From Delftia sp. PS-11 (GTDB lineage Bacteria; Pseudomonadota; Gammaproteobacteria; Burkholderiales; Burkholderiaceae_C), in contig NZ_JACSYA010000021.1 in the NCBI RefSeq assembly GCF_029870285.1, forward strand, positions 29,488-93,487: 64,000 nucleotides of DNA, given 5' to 3'. Position numbers and translations under genes: made by a program. Positions within the stretch are counted from its first letter, which is position 1. The number at the start of each line of letters is the position of its first letter. The notes beneath the pieces were generated by a model. The model was not told the DNA's origin. It did no database searches and saw only the letters and a program-made list of their open reading frames with translations. Below are positions 16,907 to 27,250 of this stretch, piece after piece.

Positions 16907-17422
16907 ATGCTTGACCGAATCGAACGCGCCCTTGTGGCCTGCAACCGCTGGCTGCTGATCGTGCTGCTGCTGGCCATGGCCTGCATCGTCTTTGCCAATG
17001 TGGTGCTGCGCTACACCACGGGCGACTCCATCGTCTGGGCCGAGGAAGTGGCCCGCCACATGATGATCTGGGTCACCTTCCTGGGCGCAGGCCTGGTGCT
17101 GCGCTTCGGCGGCCATGTGGCCATCGACAACCTGCACCGCTCGGTCGGCACGCGCCCTGCGCAGTGGCTGCGCCGCATCGTGGTGCTGGGCGTGGGCGTG
17201 TTCTGCGCGGTGATGGCAGTGGCCTCGTCGCAGTATGTCTGGGCCACGCGCTTTCAGACCACGGCCGCCACGGACATTCCGATTTCCTTCATTTACGCGG
17301 CCATGCCTGTGGGCTTCGTGCTGATGCTGGCGCACCTGCTGTTCATTGCGCGCGGCTACATCGCGGATGGCTCTTTTGCCGAGTCCGACGAAATGGATGC
17401 CGACGCCGCAGCGTCGATCTGA
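16907..17422 (+). CDS. TRAP transporter small permease, DctQ family
   Basis: Membrane subunit of 171 residues with four predicted helices (about 12-34, 50-70, 88-108, 130-152). I chose the ATG at 16907, giving MLDRIERALVACNRWLLIVL; upstream in-frame sequence is Arg/Pro-rich and not family-like. The DctQ signature VWAEEVARHMMIWVTFLGAG is present. It joins the large permease to form the Na+-driven transporter in the inner membrane. It lies 181 bases after the binding protein, a loose gap within the same operon. Confidence 0.9.
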   Translation: MLDRIERALVACNRWLLIVLLLAMACIVFANVVLRYTTGDSIVWAEEVARHMMIWVTFLGAGLVLRFGGHVAIDNLHRSVGTRPAQWLRRIVVLGVGVFCAVMAVASSQYVWATRFQTTAATDIPISFIYAAMPVGFVLMLAHLLFIARGYIADGSFAESDEMDADAAASI

Positions 17423-17444
17423 GCCACCAGACGGACAACACACC

Positions 17445-18731
17445 ATGGGTATCACGCTTTTCATCGCCATCGTCGTCCTGCTTGCGCTGGGCTTTCCGGT
17501 GGCCTTTGCGCTGGCGATCTCGGCCGCGCTGGCAGTCTTCGTGGGCGGACGCTATCCGCAGCTCGTCGTCTTCAAGGAGATGTTCACGGGCATCGACAGC
17601 TTTCCGCTGATGGCCGTGCCTTTTTTCATTCTGGCGGCCGAGCTGATGTCAGGCGGCGCGCTCACGCATGTGCTGCTGCGCTTCGCGGCCCAGTTCGTGG
17701 GCCATCTGCGCGGCGGCCTGGGCTATGCGAATGTGCTGTCGCTGACGCTGTTCTCGGGGATTTCGGGCTCGGCGCTGGCCGATGCGGCCGGCCCAGGCTC
17801 GATGATGGTCAAGATGATGGACAAGGCCGGCTATGCCCGCTCCTACGCAGCGGCGCTGACGGCGAGCACGGCCATTGTCGGGCCCATCATTCCGCCATCG
17901 GTGAGCATGATCATCTATGCGCTGCAGGACGAGCGCGTGTCGGTCGGCGGGCTGTTCATGGCCGGCTTCATCCCCGGCATCCTGATTGCGCTGGCCATGG
18001 CTGCCGTCAACTGGTGGGTGTGCAAGCAGCGTGACTACCGCTCGACCGAGCCGCGCCCCGATGGCCGCACCATGTGGATCAACAGCTTCAAGGCAATTCC
18101 TGCGCTGATGCTGATCGTGCTGATTGTGGTGGGCATCCGCTTCGGCATCTTCACGCCCACCGAGGCATCGGTGGTGGCCGTGTTCTACGCGCTGGTCTGC
18201 GGCAAATGGGTGTACCGCACGCTGCAATGGTCGGCACTGCCGGGCATTGCGGCGCGCTCGGCCATGCTGACGGCTTCGGTGCTGCTGGTGATGGCCACTT
18301 CGGCGGCCTTCGCCTGGGTGCTGACCGTGGAGGGCATTCCGCAGTACCTGTCCCAGCTGATCGTGAGCTGGCAGCTGTCGCCCACCATGTTCCTGATCGC
18401 GGTGAACATCCTGCTGCTGGTTTTTGGCATTTTCATGGAGCCGCTGCCCGGCGTGATGATTCTGGTGCCCATCCTGGCCCCCATCGCCTTCAGTCTGGGC
18501 ATCGATCCCACGCACTTCGCCATGGTGGTGATCGTGAACCTGACGCTGGGCATGATCACGCCGCCCGTAGGCGGGCTGCTGTTCGTGACCTCGGTGGCCA
18601 CGCGCGTGTCCATCACCGACCTCACACGCGAGATGCCGCTGTTCCTGCTGGCCCACTTCGCGGTGCTGTGCCTGCTGACCTTCATCCCCGAACTGTCCAC
18701 CTGGCTGCCGCATACGCTGGGCTTTCAATGA
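17445..18731 (+). CDS. TRAP transporter large permease, DctM family
   Basis: Transport-catalysing subunit of 428 residues, the normal DctM size, with about 12 helices from the very N-terminus. Typical motifs are FPLMAVPFFILAAELMSGG, GISGSALADAAGPGSMMVKM and the later NLTLGMITPPVGGLLFVTS. The ATG at 17445 lies 22 bases after dctQ and opens directly into the first helix. A strong terminator follows its stop. Confidence 0.95.
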   Translation: MGITLFIAIVVLLALGFPVAFALAISAALAVFVGGRYPQLVVFKEMFTGIDSFPLMAVPFFILAAELMSGGALTHVLLRFAAQFVGHLRGGLGYANVLSLTLFSGISGSALADAAGPGSMMVKMMDKAGYARSYAAALTASTAIVGPIIPPSVSMIIYALQDERVSVGGLFMAGFIPGILIALAMAAVNWWVCKQRDYRSTEPRPDGRTMWINSFKAIPALMLIVLIVVGIRFGIFTPTEASVVAVFYALVCGKWVYRTLQWSALPGIAARSAMLTASVLLVMATSAAFAWVLTVEGIPQYLSQLIVSWQLSPTMFLIAVNILLLVFGIFMEPLPGVMILVPILAPIAFSLGIDPTHFAMVVIVNLTLGMITPPVGGLLFVTSVATRVSITDLTREMPLFLLAHFAVLCLLTFIPELSTWLPHTLGFQ

Positions 18732-18735
18732 TGGC

Positions 18736-18762
18736 AAGGGCCTCGGGACGAGGCCCTTTTTC
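18736..18762 (+). terminator. Terminator after the TRAP operon
   Basis: AAGGGCCTCG and CGAGGCCCTT form a perfect 10-base-pair stem with loop GGA, followed by TTTTTC. It lies 5 bases after the dctM stop. Confidence 0.9.
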
Positions 18763-18795
18763 TTTCGGGCACCGGCCAACGGGCACTGTGCCTGA

Positions 18796-19764
18796 CTATG
18801 GCGGCAGCAACCGCTCGGCATGCCGCAGATCCACATGGGCCTGCAGGAAGTCGAGCACGGCGCGGGTGCGCGGCGGCAGGCGGTCGGGGCGGCCCAGGTA
18901 GACGGCGTGGATGGGTTCCAGGTCGCCGGTGTTGTAGTCTTCCAGCACGGGCACCAGGCGGGCGGCCTGGATGTCTTCCCAGGCATGGTAGAGGGACAGG
19001 CGTGCCAGGCCGGTGCCGGCCAGCGCCAGCTCGCGCATGGCATCGCCGTCGTTGACGCGCACCACGTTGCCGATATCGACCGCCACGCGGCGGCCATCGA
19101 CCAGGAAGGGCCAGTGCGGTATGGCGCGCGGGTAGTTCCAGCCCAGGCGGACATGGCCTGACAGCGCATCCGGGTGCAGGGGCCGGCCCATGCGCTGCAG
19201 GTAGGCGGGCGATGCCAGCACGACCTGCCGCGTATGGCCCAGCAGGCGTGCCACCATGTCCGAGGGCGGCAGCTGCCCCCAGCGGATGGCAATGTCGATG
19301 CCTGCTTCCACCAGGTCCACGATCTGGTCGGTCAGGTCGATTTCCAGGCGCAGGCCCGGGTGCAGGGCCAGCAGTTTCGGCACCAGGGGCAGCAACAGCA
19401 CCTTGCCTGTGGATGAGCTGGTGCTGATGCGCACCAGCCCTCTGGGAGCGCTGCGCACGGCCACGCAGGCTTCGAGTTCGTCGAGATCGGCCAGCACGCG
19501 TTTGCCGCGCTCGTAGAGCTGCATGCCTTCGGGCGTGAGCTGCAGGCGGCGCGTGCTGCGCTGCAAGAGTTGCACGCCCAGGCGGGCTTCCAGCCGGGAC
19601 ATGGTTTTGCTCACGGCCGAGGGCGAGAGGCCCAGGCTCCGTGCGGCAGCCGACAGGCTGCCGCGCTCGGCGACCTGCACCAGCATTTCGAGTTCGGCAA
19701 AGCGGTTGGCGTCTGCGCCGCCCGCGCCGGATGCGGACGCGGAGACAGCAGGGGAAGGGGGCAT
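18796..19764 (-). CDS. LysR-family transcriptional regulator
   Basis: LysR regulator of 322 residues from the ATG at 19764, with a low-complexity Ala/Ser leader. The helix-turn-helix is at about 30-60 (ERGSLSAAARSLGLSPSAVS, KTMSRLEARLG). The effector domain has the CrgA-like pattern VRISTSSSTGK and GIDIAIRWGQLPPSDMVARL. It is divergent from the MFS exporter gene starting at 19895; the 130-base shared gap (with GGAAC and TTCC half-sites around 19800-19825) is its likely target. Ligand unknown. Confidence 0.9.
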   Translation of the reverse strand: MPPSPAVSASASGAGGADANRFAELEMLVQVAERGSLSAAARSLGLSPSAVSKTMSRLEARLGVQLLQRSTRRLQLTPEGMQLYERGKRVLADLDELEACVAVRSAPRGLVRISTSSSTGKVLLLPLVPKLLALHPGLRLEIDLTDQIVDLVEAGIDIAIRWGQLPPSDMVARLLGHTRQVVLASPAYLQRMGRPLHPDALSGHVRLGWNYPRAIPHWPFLVDGRRVAVDIGNVVRVNDGDAMRELALAGTGLARLSLYHAWEDIQAARLVPVLEDYNTGDLEPIHAVYLGRPDRLPPRTRAVLDFLQAHVDLRHAERLLPP

Positions 19765-19894
19765 GGCGGCTCCTGGATTGCCTTGATTTGTTCCACAGAG
19801 GAACAGATTCATTTCCATTATTCCATCTACACAAAGATGGGCGGCGGTGCGACATTCACCGGCATTCAGACAACGGACCATAAGGAAGCTGTCC

Positions 19895-21073
19895 ATGCCT
19901 CTTTCCCTTCTTGCCCTGGCGGCCGGTGCCTTTGGCATCGGCACCACGGAATTCATCATCATGGGTCTGCTGACACAGGTCAGCCAGGATCTGCACATCA
20001 GCATTCCGACGGCGGGTACGCTGATTTCGGGCTATGCCATTGGCGTGGCCGTGGGCGCGCCCGTGCTGACGCTGCTGACGCGCCAGTGGCCGCGCAAGCG
20101 CCTGCTGCTGGCGCTGATGCTGATCTTCCTCGCTGGCAATCTGGCGGCGGCTTTTGCGCCCAGCTACGAATGGCTGCTGTCGGCGCGCGTGCTGACTTCG
20201 CTGACGCATGGCACGTTCTTCGGCGTGGGCGCCGTGGTGGCAACGGGGCTGGTGCCGGCCGACAGGAAGGCTTCGGCGATTGCGCTGATGTTTTCGGGCC
20301 TGACGCTGGCCACTTTGCTGGGCGTGCCTGCGGGCGCCTGGATCGGGCAGATGTTCGGCTGGCGCAGCGCCTTTCTGGCCGTGGCGGGTGTCGGCGTGCT
20401 GGCCCTGGCCATTCTGGCGGCCTTCGTGCCGCGCGATCAGGGCCGCCCCGCAGCCATGCCGCTGGGCCGGGAGCTGGCGGTGCTGGCCAACGGCCAGGTG
20501 TGGCTGGGTCTGGGGATCACGGCCTTTGGCTTTGCGGGGGTGTTCGCGCTGTACACCTATGTGGAGCCGCTGCTGACCCAGGTCACCCACATGGGCGACC
20601 ATCTGGTCGCGCTGACCCTGCTGCTGTTCGGCGCAGGGCTGGCGGCAGGCAATCTGCTGGGCGGAAAGCTGGCAGACCGGGGGGTGATGCGCGCACTGGC
20701 GCTGAGCATTGCGGCGCTGATGGCGGTGCTGGCCGCTGGCCGCTGGGCCTTCGGCCACCAGGGGGTGGCTATGGCCTATGTGGTCGTGCTGGGCATCGTG
20801 GCTTTTGCCACGGTGGCGCCCATGCAGATGCGGGTGCTGGAGCAGGCCGGCCCTGATGGCGCCAATCTGGTGTCAAGCCTCAATATTGCGGCCTTCAACC
20901 TGGGCAATGCCATGGGCGCCTGGGTGGGCGGAATGGCACTGGCAGGCGGTATGGGCCTGGTCCATCTGGGCTGGACCGCTGCCGCGCTGACGGCGGTGGG
21001 GCTGGTGCTGGTTTTCTGGAGCAGCCGGCTGCCCAGCGCCCGCGCCCAGGCCGCAGGGCTGTCCTGCGCCTGA
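19895..21073 (+). CDS. MFS transporter, DHA1 (AraJ/YdhP-like) family
   Basis: Inner-membrane exporter of 392 residues with 12 predicted helices. The ATG at 19895 has AAGGA 8 bases upstream and opens into helix 1. AraJ/YdhP-type motifs include GAFGIGTTEFIIMGLL near the start, the loop motif RQWPRKRLLLALM and SLTHGTFFGVGAVVATGLV. Members export sugars, purines or drugs by proton antiport. The divergent LysR gene probably controls it. Confidence 0.92.
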   Translation: MPLSLLALAAGAFGIGTTEFIIMGLLTQVSQDLHISIPTAGTLISGYAIGVAVGAPVLTLLTRQWPRKRLLLALMLIFLAGNLAAAFAPSYEWLLSARVLTSLTHGTFFGVGAVVATGLVPADRKASAIALMFSGLTLATLLGVPAGAWIGQMFGWRSAFLAVAGVGVLALAILAAFVPRDQGRPAAMPLGRELAVLANGQVWLGLGITAFGFAGVFALYTYVEPLLTQVTHMGDHLVALTLLLFGAGLAAGNLLGGKLADRGVMRALALSIAALMAVLAAGRWAFGHQGVAMAYVVVLGIVAFATVAPMQMRVLEQAGPDGANLVSSLNIAAFNLGNAMGAWVGGMALAGGMGLVHLGWTAAALTAVGLVLVFWSSRLPSARAQAAGLSCA

Positions 21074-21089
21074 GAACCTGCTGACGATC

Positions 21090-24000
21090 TCAGCGGGACA
21101 GCACGGGGGCCAGGGCACGCCCGGTGTGCGTGCCCGCAGCCACCAGATCCTCGGGCGTGCCGGCGGCGACGATGCGTCCCCCCTCCTTGCCGCCTTCGGG
21201 GCCCAGGTCGATGATCCAGTCGGCCTCGGCGATCACGTCCAGGTCGTGCTCGATGACGGCCACGCTGTGGCCCGCATCGACCAGGCGGTGCAGCACACGG
21301 ATGAGCTTGTCCACATCGGCCATGTGCAGGCCCACCGTAGGCTCGTCCAGCACGTAGAGCGTGTGCGGCGCCTTGTTGCCGCGCCGGCCCACGTCGTCGC
21401 GGACCTTGGTCAGTTCGGTGACGAGCTTGATGCGCTGGGCTTCGCCGCCCGACAGCGTGGGCGATGGCTGGCCCAGGGTGAGGTAGCCCAGGCCCACGTC
21501 CTGCAGCAGCTGCAGGGGGTGGGCGATGCTGGGCATGCTGGCGAAGAAGGCCACGGCTTCATCGACTTCCATGCGCAGCACGTCGCCGATGCTTTTGCCG
21601 CGCCAGGTGACGGCCAGGGTTTCGGGGTTGAAGCGCGCGCCGTGGCAGACTTCGCAGGGTACTTTCACATCGGGCAGGAAGCTCATTTCGATGGTGCGCA
21701 TGCCCTGGCCTTCACAGGCCGGGCAGCGGCCCTCGCCGGTGTTGAACGAGAAGCGCCCGGCCGCGTAGCCGCGCGCCTTGGCCTCCAGCGTTTCGGCGTA
21801 GAGCTTGCGGATGGTGTCCCAGAAGCCGATGTAGGTGGCCGGGCAGCTGCGCGGCGTCTTGCCGATGGGGGTCTGGTCCACTTCCAGCACGCGGTCTATG
21901 CCTTCGAAGCCCTGCAGACCGGTGCAGCCGGACAGGGGTGGCGCCTTGCCCGCATCCATGGCATCGCGCCCGGCCTTGGTGGCGCGCTGGCCGACCCAGG
22001 CGGCCACGTTGGCCAGCATGACATCGCGCGCCAGCGTGGACTTGCCCGAGCCGCTGACGCCCGTGACGGCCACCAGGCGCTTGAGCGGCACACGCACATC
22101 GACGCTGCGCAGGTTGTGCAGGTGGGCGCCACGCACGGTGAGCCAGCCCAGAGCATCGGATGCGGGTGCGGATGGGGCTTCATCGGCCACGGCCGCTTTC
22201 TTGCGGGACTTGGAGGCTTTGGCCGGCGCAGGCGCGGCATCTGGCACCGCCTCGGGAGACGGCTGTTGGGGTGGCGCGCCTTCGCCCACCCAGCGGCGGG
22301 GCTGGAAGGGGTGGCGCATGGCGTGCAGCAGGTAGCGGCCCGTGACCGAGTCACCGGCGGCCATGATGTCGTCGGCGCTGCCCTGGGCCACCAGCCGGCC
22401 GCCACGGATGCCTGCGCTGGGGCCGATGTCGATGATGTGGTCGGCTCGGCGGATGGTGTCTTCGTCGTGTTCGACCACGACCAGGGTGTTGCCCTTGTCG
22501 CCGAGCTTGTGCAGGGCGTTGAGCAGGATCTGGTTGTCGCGCGCATGCAGGCCGATGGTGGGCTCGTCCAGCACGTAGCACACGCCCTGCAGGTTGCTGC
22601 CCAGCTGGGCAGCCAGGCGGATGCGCTGGGCTTCGCCGCCCGACAGGGTGGGGGCGCCCCGGTCCAGGGTCAGATAGCCCAGGCCGACTTCTTCCAGGAA
22701 TTCGAGGCGGCCCTGGATTTCGGGAATGAGGTCGCGGGCGATGTCCGCCTCTCGGCCGGACAGGGCCAGGGCCTGCACCCAGTGGCGCACGTCGGTGACG
22801 GACAGGCGCGCGATGTCGGCAATGCCCACGCCATGGAAGCGCACGGCCCGTGCCGTGGCGTTCAGGCGGGTGCCCTCGCAGCTGGGGCAGGCCACTTCGG
22901 CCAGGTCTTCGACTTCCTGGCCTTCGAATTTGACTTCGCGGCCCCGGTTGTCTTCGACCAGCAGGGTGTCGTCGTAGACCTTGCGCTGCTCTTTGGTGAG
23001 CTTGACGCCCGTGCCCACGCAATCAGGGCACCAGCCGTGCTTGCTGTTGTAGGAGAAAAGGCGCGGGTCCAGTTCAGCATAGCTGGTGGCGCAGACCGGG
23101 CAGGCGCGCTGGGTGGAGAACACCTGCAGCTGGCCGATGCCGGCCGTGCTGCGCCCGCCCGCCATGGCGCCGGCCAGGTCATCCAGGCCCGAGAGCACAT
23201 GCAGCACGCCCTTGCCCTGCTCCAGCGCCTGCGCCAGATGGGCGCGCAGCTCGTGCTCGCTGGATGCCGTGACGGTGAGGCTGGCCACGGGCAGCTCGAT
23301 GGTGTGTTCCTTGAAGCGGTCGATGCGCGGAAAGCCTGTGGTCGGCAGGAATTCGCCGTCCACGCGCAGGTGCGTGTAGCCGCGCGGGCGGGCCCAGTCG
23401 GCCAGTTCGGTGTAGACGCCCTTGCGGTTGACCACCAGCGGCGCGAGCAGGCCGATGGTCTGGCCCCTGAACTGCGTGAGCAGCTGGGCCGCAATGCTTT
23501 CGGGGGTCTGCGGCTGTACGGCGGCGCCGTCGTGGATGCAGTGCTGCGTGCCCAGCTTGACGTAGAGCAGGCGCAGGAAATGCCAGACTTCGGTGGTGGT
23601 GCCTACGGTGGACTTGCGCCCGCCGCGCGACAGGCGCTGCTCGATGGCCACGGTGGGCGGGATGCCATAGACCGCATCGACTTCGGGACGGCCTGCGGGC
23701 TGGACGATGGAGCGTGCGTAGGCGTTGAGCGATTCGAGGTAGCGGCGCTGGCCTTCGTTGAACAGGATGTCAAAAGCCAGGGTGGACTTGCCCGATCCGG
23801 AAACGCCGGTGACCACGTTGAATTTGCCGCGTGGGATGTGCACCGACAGCTGCTTGAGGTTGTGCTCCTTGGCGTTGACGATTTCGATGGCGCTGCCGCA
23901 CGCCTGCGCCGATGCGGCGCGGGCCTTGCGTTCGGGGCGGTAGAGCATGGGCGCGACTTCGCGCACGGCCTCGCCGCCCACGCCCATGGCCAGGTCGTAT

Positions 24001-27000
24001 TCGCGCAGGGCCTGGGCCGTGTGCGAGGACGGCACCTGGCGCACTTCCTCGGGCGTGCCCTGGGCGACGATGGTGCCGCCGCCGTCGCCGCCTTCAGGGC
24101 CCAGGTCGATCAGCCAGTCGCTGGCGCGGATCACATCGAGGTTGTGCTCGATGACGATCAGCGAGTGGCCCGCCTCCAGCAGCTTGCGCAGCGCGCGCAT
24201 GAGCTTGGCGATGTCGTCGAAGTGCAGGCCCGTGGTGGGTTCGTCGAACAGGAACAGGGTGCCCTTTTTGGCCAGTGCCTGCCTGGATTTGGCCTGGGCC
24301 TTGGCGGCCTCGGCCAGAAAGCCTGCGAGCTTGAGGCGCTGGGCTTCGCCGCCCGACAGCGTGGGCACGGGCTGGCCCAGCTTGACGTACTCCAGGCCCA
24401 CATCGGCGATGGGCTGCAGGGCGCGGATAACGTCGCGGTCCTGGGCGAACAGCTGGGCAGCCTCGGCCACGGTGAGTTCGAGCACATCGGCCACGTTGAG
24501 CTGGCGCGGCTGCTGCTCGCCGGCGGCATGGCGCTCGATGGTGACTTCCAGGATTTCGGGGCGGTAGCGCGAGCCGTTGCAGTCGGGGCAGCGCAGGTAC
24601 ACGTCCGACAGGAATTGCATTTCCACATGCTCGAAGCCCGAGCCGCCGCAGGTGGGGCAGCGGCCATCGCCGCTGTTGAAGCTGAACTTGGCCGCCGTGT
24701 AGCCGCGCTGGCGCGCCAGCGGGGCGATGGCGAACAGTTCACGGATGCTGTCCCAGGCGCCCACGTAGCTGACGGGGTTGGAGCGCGCGGTCTTGCCGAT
24801 GGGCGACTGGTCCACGAACATGACGTCGCTGAGGTGGTCGGCGCCCAGCAGGCGGTCGAAGGCGCCGGCCGCATCGGTGGGCTTGCCGAAGTGGCGCATC
24901 AGCGCAGGCACCAGCACGTCCTGGACCAGGGTGGATTTGCCAGAGCCGCTGACCCCGGTGACGGTGACCAAGCGCTGCAGCGGGAAGTCCACCGAGATGC
25001 CGCGCAGGTTGTGCTCGCGCGCGCCTTCGAGGACGAGGCGCGGCGTGGACTCGGTCACCATGCGCTTGAGGCCGAAGCCCACCTGCTTGCGCCCGCCCAG
25101 GTAGGCGCCGGTGAGGGTGTCGGCCCGGCGCAGGTCGTCGGGAGTGCCGTCGAAGACGATCTGGCCGCCGCGCGCGCCGGGGCCGGGGCCCATGTCGATC
25201 ATGCGGTCGGCGGCGAACATCACGGCCGGGTCGTGCTCGACCACGACCAGGGTGTTGCCTGCGTCGCGCAGGCGCTGCATGGCCTCGGTGATGCGCTCCA
25301 TGTCGCGCGGATGCAGGCCGATGCTGGGCTCGTCGAGCACGAACAGGGTGTTGACCAGCGAGGTGCCCAGGGCGGTGGTCAGATTGATGCGCTGCACCTC
25401 GCCGCCCGACAGGGTGCGGCTTTGGCGGTCCAGGGTCAGGTAGCCGATGCCCACGTCGCACAGGTACTGCAGGCGGGCCATGATTTCGGCGTGCAGCATC
25501 CTGAGGGCCTGGGCCTCGCCATCGTGCGCGGCCACTCCGGCGGCTGGCGCCAGCTGCTGGAAAAAGTCGCGCAGCCGCACGATGGGCAGCTGCATCAGAT
25601 CGTGCAGGCACAGGCCGGGCAGCGCATCGAGCTGCTCGCGGCTCCAGGCCACGCCCTGGGGCAGGAAGCGGCGGTAGCGCCCGCCCGCCTCGCCCGGCGG
25701 CAGCACGGCATCGGCCGCCTGCTGGCTGCCCAGGCGCCACAGCAGGCTTTCGGTCTTCAGCCGCGCGCCGCCGCAGGTCGGGCATTCGGTGTAGCTGCGG
25801 TACTTGGACAGCAGCACCCGGATGTGCATCTTGTAGGCCTTGCTCTCCAGGTATTCGAAGAAGCGCCGGATGCCGTACCAGGTCTGGGTCCACTTGCCGT
25901 TCCAGTTCGGCGAGCCGTCGAGCACCCAGCGCTTTTGCGCCTCGGTGAGCTTGGCCCAGGCCGTGTCGCGCGGTATGCCTTCGGCTTCGGCATGGCGCAT
26001 CAGGTCGTCCTGGATTTCCTTCCAGGCAGGCGTCTGCACGGGCTTGATGGCGCCAGTGCGCAGCGTGAGCTTGTCGTTGGGGATGACCAGTCCCCAGTCC
26101 ACGCCGATCACGCGCCCAAATCCCCGGCAGGCCTCGCAGGCGCCCACGGCGGAGTTGAAGGAGAACAGCGAGGGGATGGGCTCCTGGTAGCTCAGGCCGC
26201 TTTCGGGGCAGTGCAGGCCCAGCGAGAATTTCCACTGCAGGGGCTCAGCGGGCGCAGCATCCGCTGCTGCCTCCGGCAGCACATAGACGGTCATATGGCC
26301 GCTGCCGCGCTTGAGCGCAAGCTCGATGGCCTCGTAGGTGCGGGCGCGCTCGACCTTGCCCAGGCGGAAGCGGTCGGCCACCACATCCAGTATCTTGACC
26401 TTGGACGGCGCGGCCGCCTTGGCCTTCTTTACCGTGGCCACAGGCTCCACGGCACCGGCCTTCTCGGCCTCGCGCTCGGCCTGGATCTTGGTGAAGCCGC
26501 TGGCCGAGAGCCATTGCTCGACCTCGACAGCCGAGGTATTGGCAGGCAGCTCGACGGGGAAGGTGATGGCGATGCGCGGATCGCCCTGGGCCTGGCAGCG
26601 GCGTGCCAGTTCTTCCAGCACGCTGTCGGGGGTGTCGTGGCGCACGGGCACGGCGGTATCCCGGTCGAACAGCCGGGCTGCGCGTGCGAACAGCAGCTTG
26701 AGGTGGTCGTTGAGCTCGGTCATCGTGCCCACGGTGGAGCGCGAGTTGCGGACCGGGTTGGTCTGGTCGATGGCAATGGCCGGGGGTACGCCTTCCACCC
26801 GGTCCACGGCGGGCTTGTCCATGCGGTCCAGGAACTGGCGCGCATAGGCGGAGAAGGTTTCCACGTAGCGGCGCTGGCCCTCCGCGTACAGGGTGTCGAA
26901 TACCAGGCTGGATTTTCCCGAGCCGCTGGGCCCCGTGACCACCGTGAGCTCGCCGGTCCGAATGTCGAGATCCAGGTTCTGGAGATTGTGCTGGCGTGCG

Positions 27001-27029
27001 CCGCGGATTCGAATCAGGCCCTGCGTCAT
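21090..27029 (-). CDS. uvrA: Tandem-duplicated UvrA, four ABC ATPase modules
   Basis: DNA damage recognition subunit of the UvrABC excinuclease. At 1979 residues it is twice the canonical UvrA (about 940). Four Walker A motifs are present (GPSGSGKSS near 33, GVSGSGKST near 691, 1076 and 1656), with four LSGGE-QR signatures (near 540, 890, 1460, 1855) and four intact Walker B motifs ([36 protein letters not shown]). Zn-type CxxC clusters occur in both halves ([30 protein letters not shown]). A UvrB-binding-like insert follows the first ATPase segment of each half. A LexA box precedes it and a porin gene lies upstream. Confidence 0.95.
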   Translation of the reverse strand: MTQGLIRIRGARQHNLQNLDLDIRTGELTVVTGPSGSGKSSLVFDTLYAEGQRRYVETFSAYARQFLDRMDKPAVDRVEGVPPAIAIDQTNPVRNSRSTVGTMTELNDHLKLLFARAARLFDRDTAVPVRHDTPDSVLEELARRCQAQGDPRIAITFPVELPANTSAVEVEQWLSASGFTKIQAEREAEKAGAVEPVATVKKAKAAAPSKVKILDVVADRFRLGKVERARTYEAIELALKRGSGHMTVYVLPEAAADAAPAEPLQWKFSLGLHCPESGLSYQEPIPSLFSFNSAVGACEACRGFGRVIGVDWGLVIPNDKLTLRTGAIKPVQTPAWKEIQDDLMRHAEAEGIPRDTAWAKLTEAQKRWVLDGSPNWNGKWTQTWYGIRRFFEYLESKAYKMHIRVLLSKYRSYTECPTCGGARLKTESLLWRLGSQQAADAVLPPGEAGGRYRRFLPQGVAWSREQLDALPGLCLHDLMQLPIVRLRDFFQQLAPAAGVAAHDGEAQALRMLHAEIMARLQYLCDVGIGYLTLDRQSRTLSGGEVQRINLTTALGTSLVNTLFVLDEPSIGLHPRDMERITEAMQRLRDAGNTLVVVEHDPAVMFAADRMIDMGPGPGARGGQIVFDGTPDDLRRADTLTGAYLGGRKQVGFGLKRMVTESTPRLVLEGAREHNLRGISVDFPLQRLVTVTGVSGSGKSTLVQDVLVPALMRHFGKPTDAAGAFDRLLGADHLSDVMFVDQSPIGKTARSNPVSYVGAWDSIRELFAIAPLARQRGYTAAKFSFNSGDGRCPTCGGSGFEHVEMQFLSDVYLRCPDCNGSRYRPEILEVTIERHAAGEQQPRQLNVADVLELTVAEAAQLFAQDRDVIRALQPIADVGLEYVKLGQPVPTLSGGEAQRLKLAGFLAEAAKAQAKSRQALAKKGTLFLFDEPTTGLHFDDIAKLMRALRKLLEAGHSLIVIEHNLDVIRASDWLIDLGPEGGDGGGTIVAQGTPEEVRQVPSSHTAQALREYDLAMGVGGEAVREVAPMLYRPERKARAASAQACGSAIEIVNAKEHNLKQLSVHIPRGKFNVVTGVSGSGKSTLAFDILFNEGQRRYLESLNAYARSIVQPAGRPEVDAVYGIPPTVAIEQRLSRGGRKSTVGTTTEVWHFLRLLYVKLGTQHCIHDGAAVQPQTPESIAAQLLTQFRGQTIGLLAPLVVNRKGVYTELADWARPRGYTHLRVDGEFLPTTGFPRIDRFKEHTIELPVASLTVTASSEHELRAHLAQALEQGKGVLHVLSGLDDLAGAMAGGRSTAGIGQLQVFSTQRACPVCATSYAELDPRLFSYNSKHGWCPDCVGTGVKLTKEQRKVYDDTLLVEDNRGREVKFEGQEVEDLAEVACPSCEGTRLNATARAVRFHGVGIADIARLSVTDVRHWVQALALSGREADIARDLIPEIQGRLEFLEEVGLGYLTLDRGAPTLSGGEAQRIRLAAQLGSNLQGVCYVLDEPTIGLHARDNQILLNALHKLGDKGNTLVVVEHDEDTIRRADHIIDIGPSAGIRGGRLVAQGSADDIMAAGDSVTGRYLLHAMRHPFQPRRWVGEGAPPQQPSPEAVPDAAPAPAKASKSRKKAAVADEAPSAPASDALGWLTVRGAHLHNLRSVDVRVPLKRLVAVTGVSGSGKSTLARDVMLANVAAWVGQRATKAGRDAMDAGKAPPLSGCTGLQGFEGIDRVLEVDQTPIGKTPRSCPATYIGFWDTIRKLYAETLEAKARGYAAGRFSFNTGEGRCPACEGQGMRTIEMSFLPDVKVPCEVCHGARFNPETLAVTWRGKSIGDVLRMEVDEAVAFFASMPSIAHPLQLLQDVGLGYLTLGQPSPTLSGGEAQRIKLVTELTKVRDDVGRRGNKAPHTLYVLDEPTVGLHMADVDKLIRVLHRLVDAGHSVAVIEHDLDVIAEADWIIDLGPEGGKEGGRIVAAGTPEDLVAAGTHTGRALAPVLSR

Positions 27030-27101
27030 GGCGTTCTCTGGTCAGTGGGAGCCCCGCATTCTAGGCAGTCCGCACGACAGCCACCGGGGGCTCCCAAATA
27101 C

Positions 27102-27117
27102 CTGTATTTGCATACAG
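27102..27117. promoter_or_regulatory. LexA (SOS) box of uvrA
   Basis: CTGTATTTGCATACAG fits the LexA consensus CTGT-N8-ACAG with perfect 6-base arms. It ends 73 bases before the uvrA start. On the minus strand TTTGTC and TATTTG spaced 16 bases apart overlap it and could be the -35 and -10 elements. Confidence 0.8.
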
Positions 27118-27161
27118 ACAAAGAGACAAAGACCCGGTTTTGCAGTAAGGCTGCCGCCCAG

Positions 27162-27193
27162 AAAAAAAGCCTCGTACCGCAAGGCACGAGGCT
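27162..27193 (-). terminator. Terminator after the porin gene
   Basis: On the minus strand AGCCTCGTGCC pairs with GGTACGAGGCT (one G-T pair) around TTGC and is followed by a run of seven T. It separates porin from uvrA. Confidence 0.9.
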
Positions 27194-27250
27194 GGATGGC
27201 GGGCCATCCGGAGATGGCCTGCAGCACACGCGGCATGCGCCGCGCGGCGA

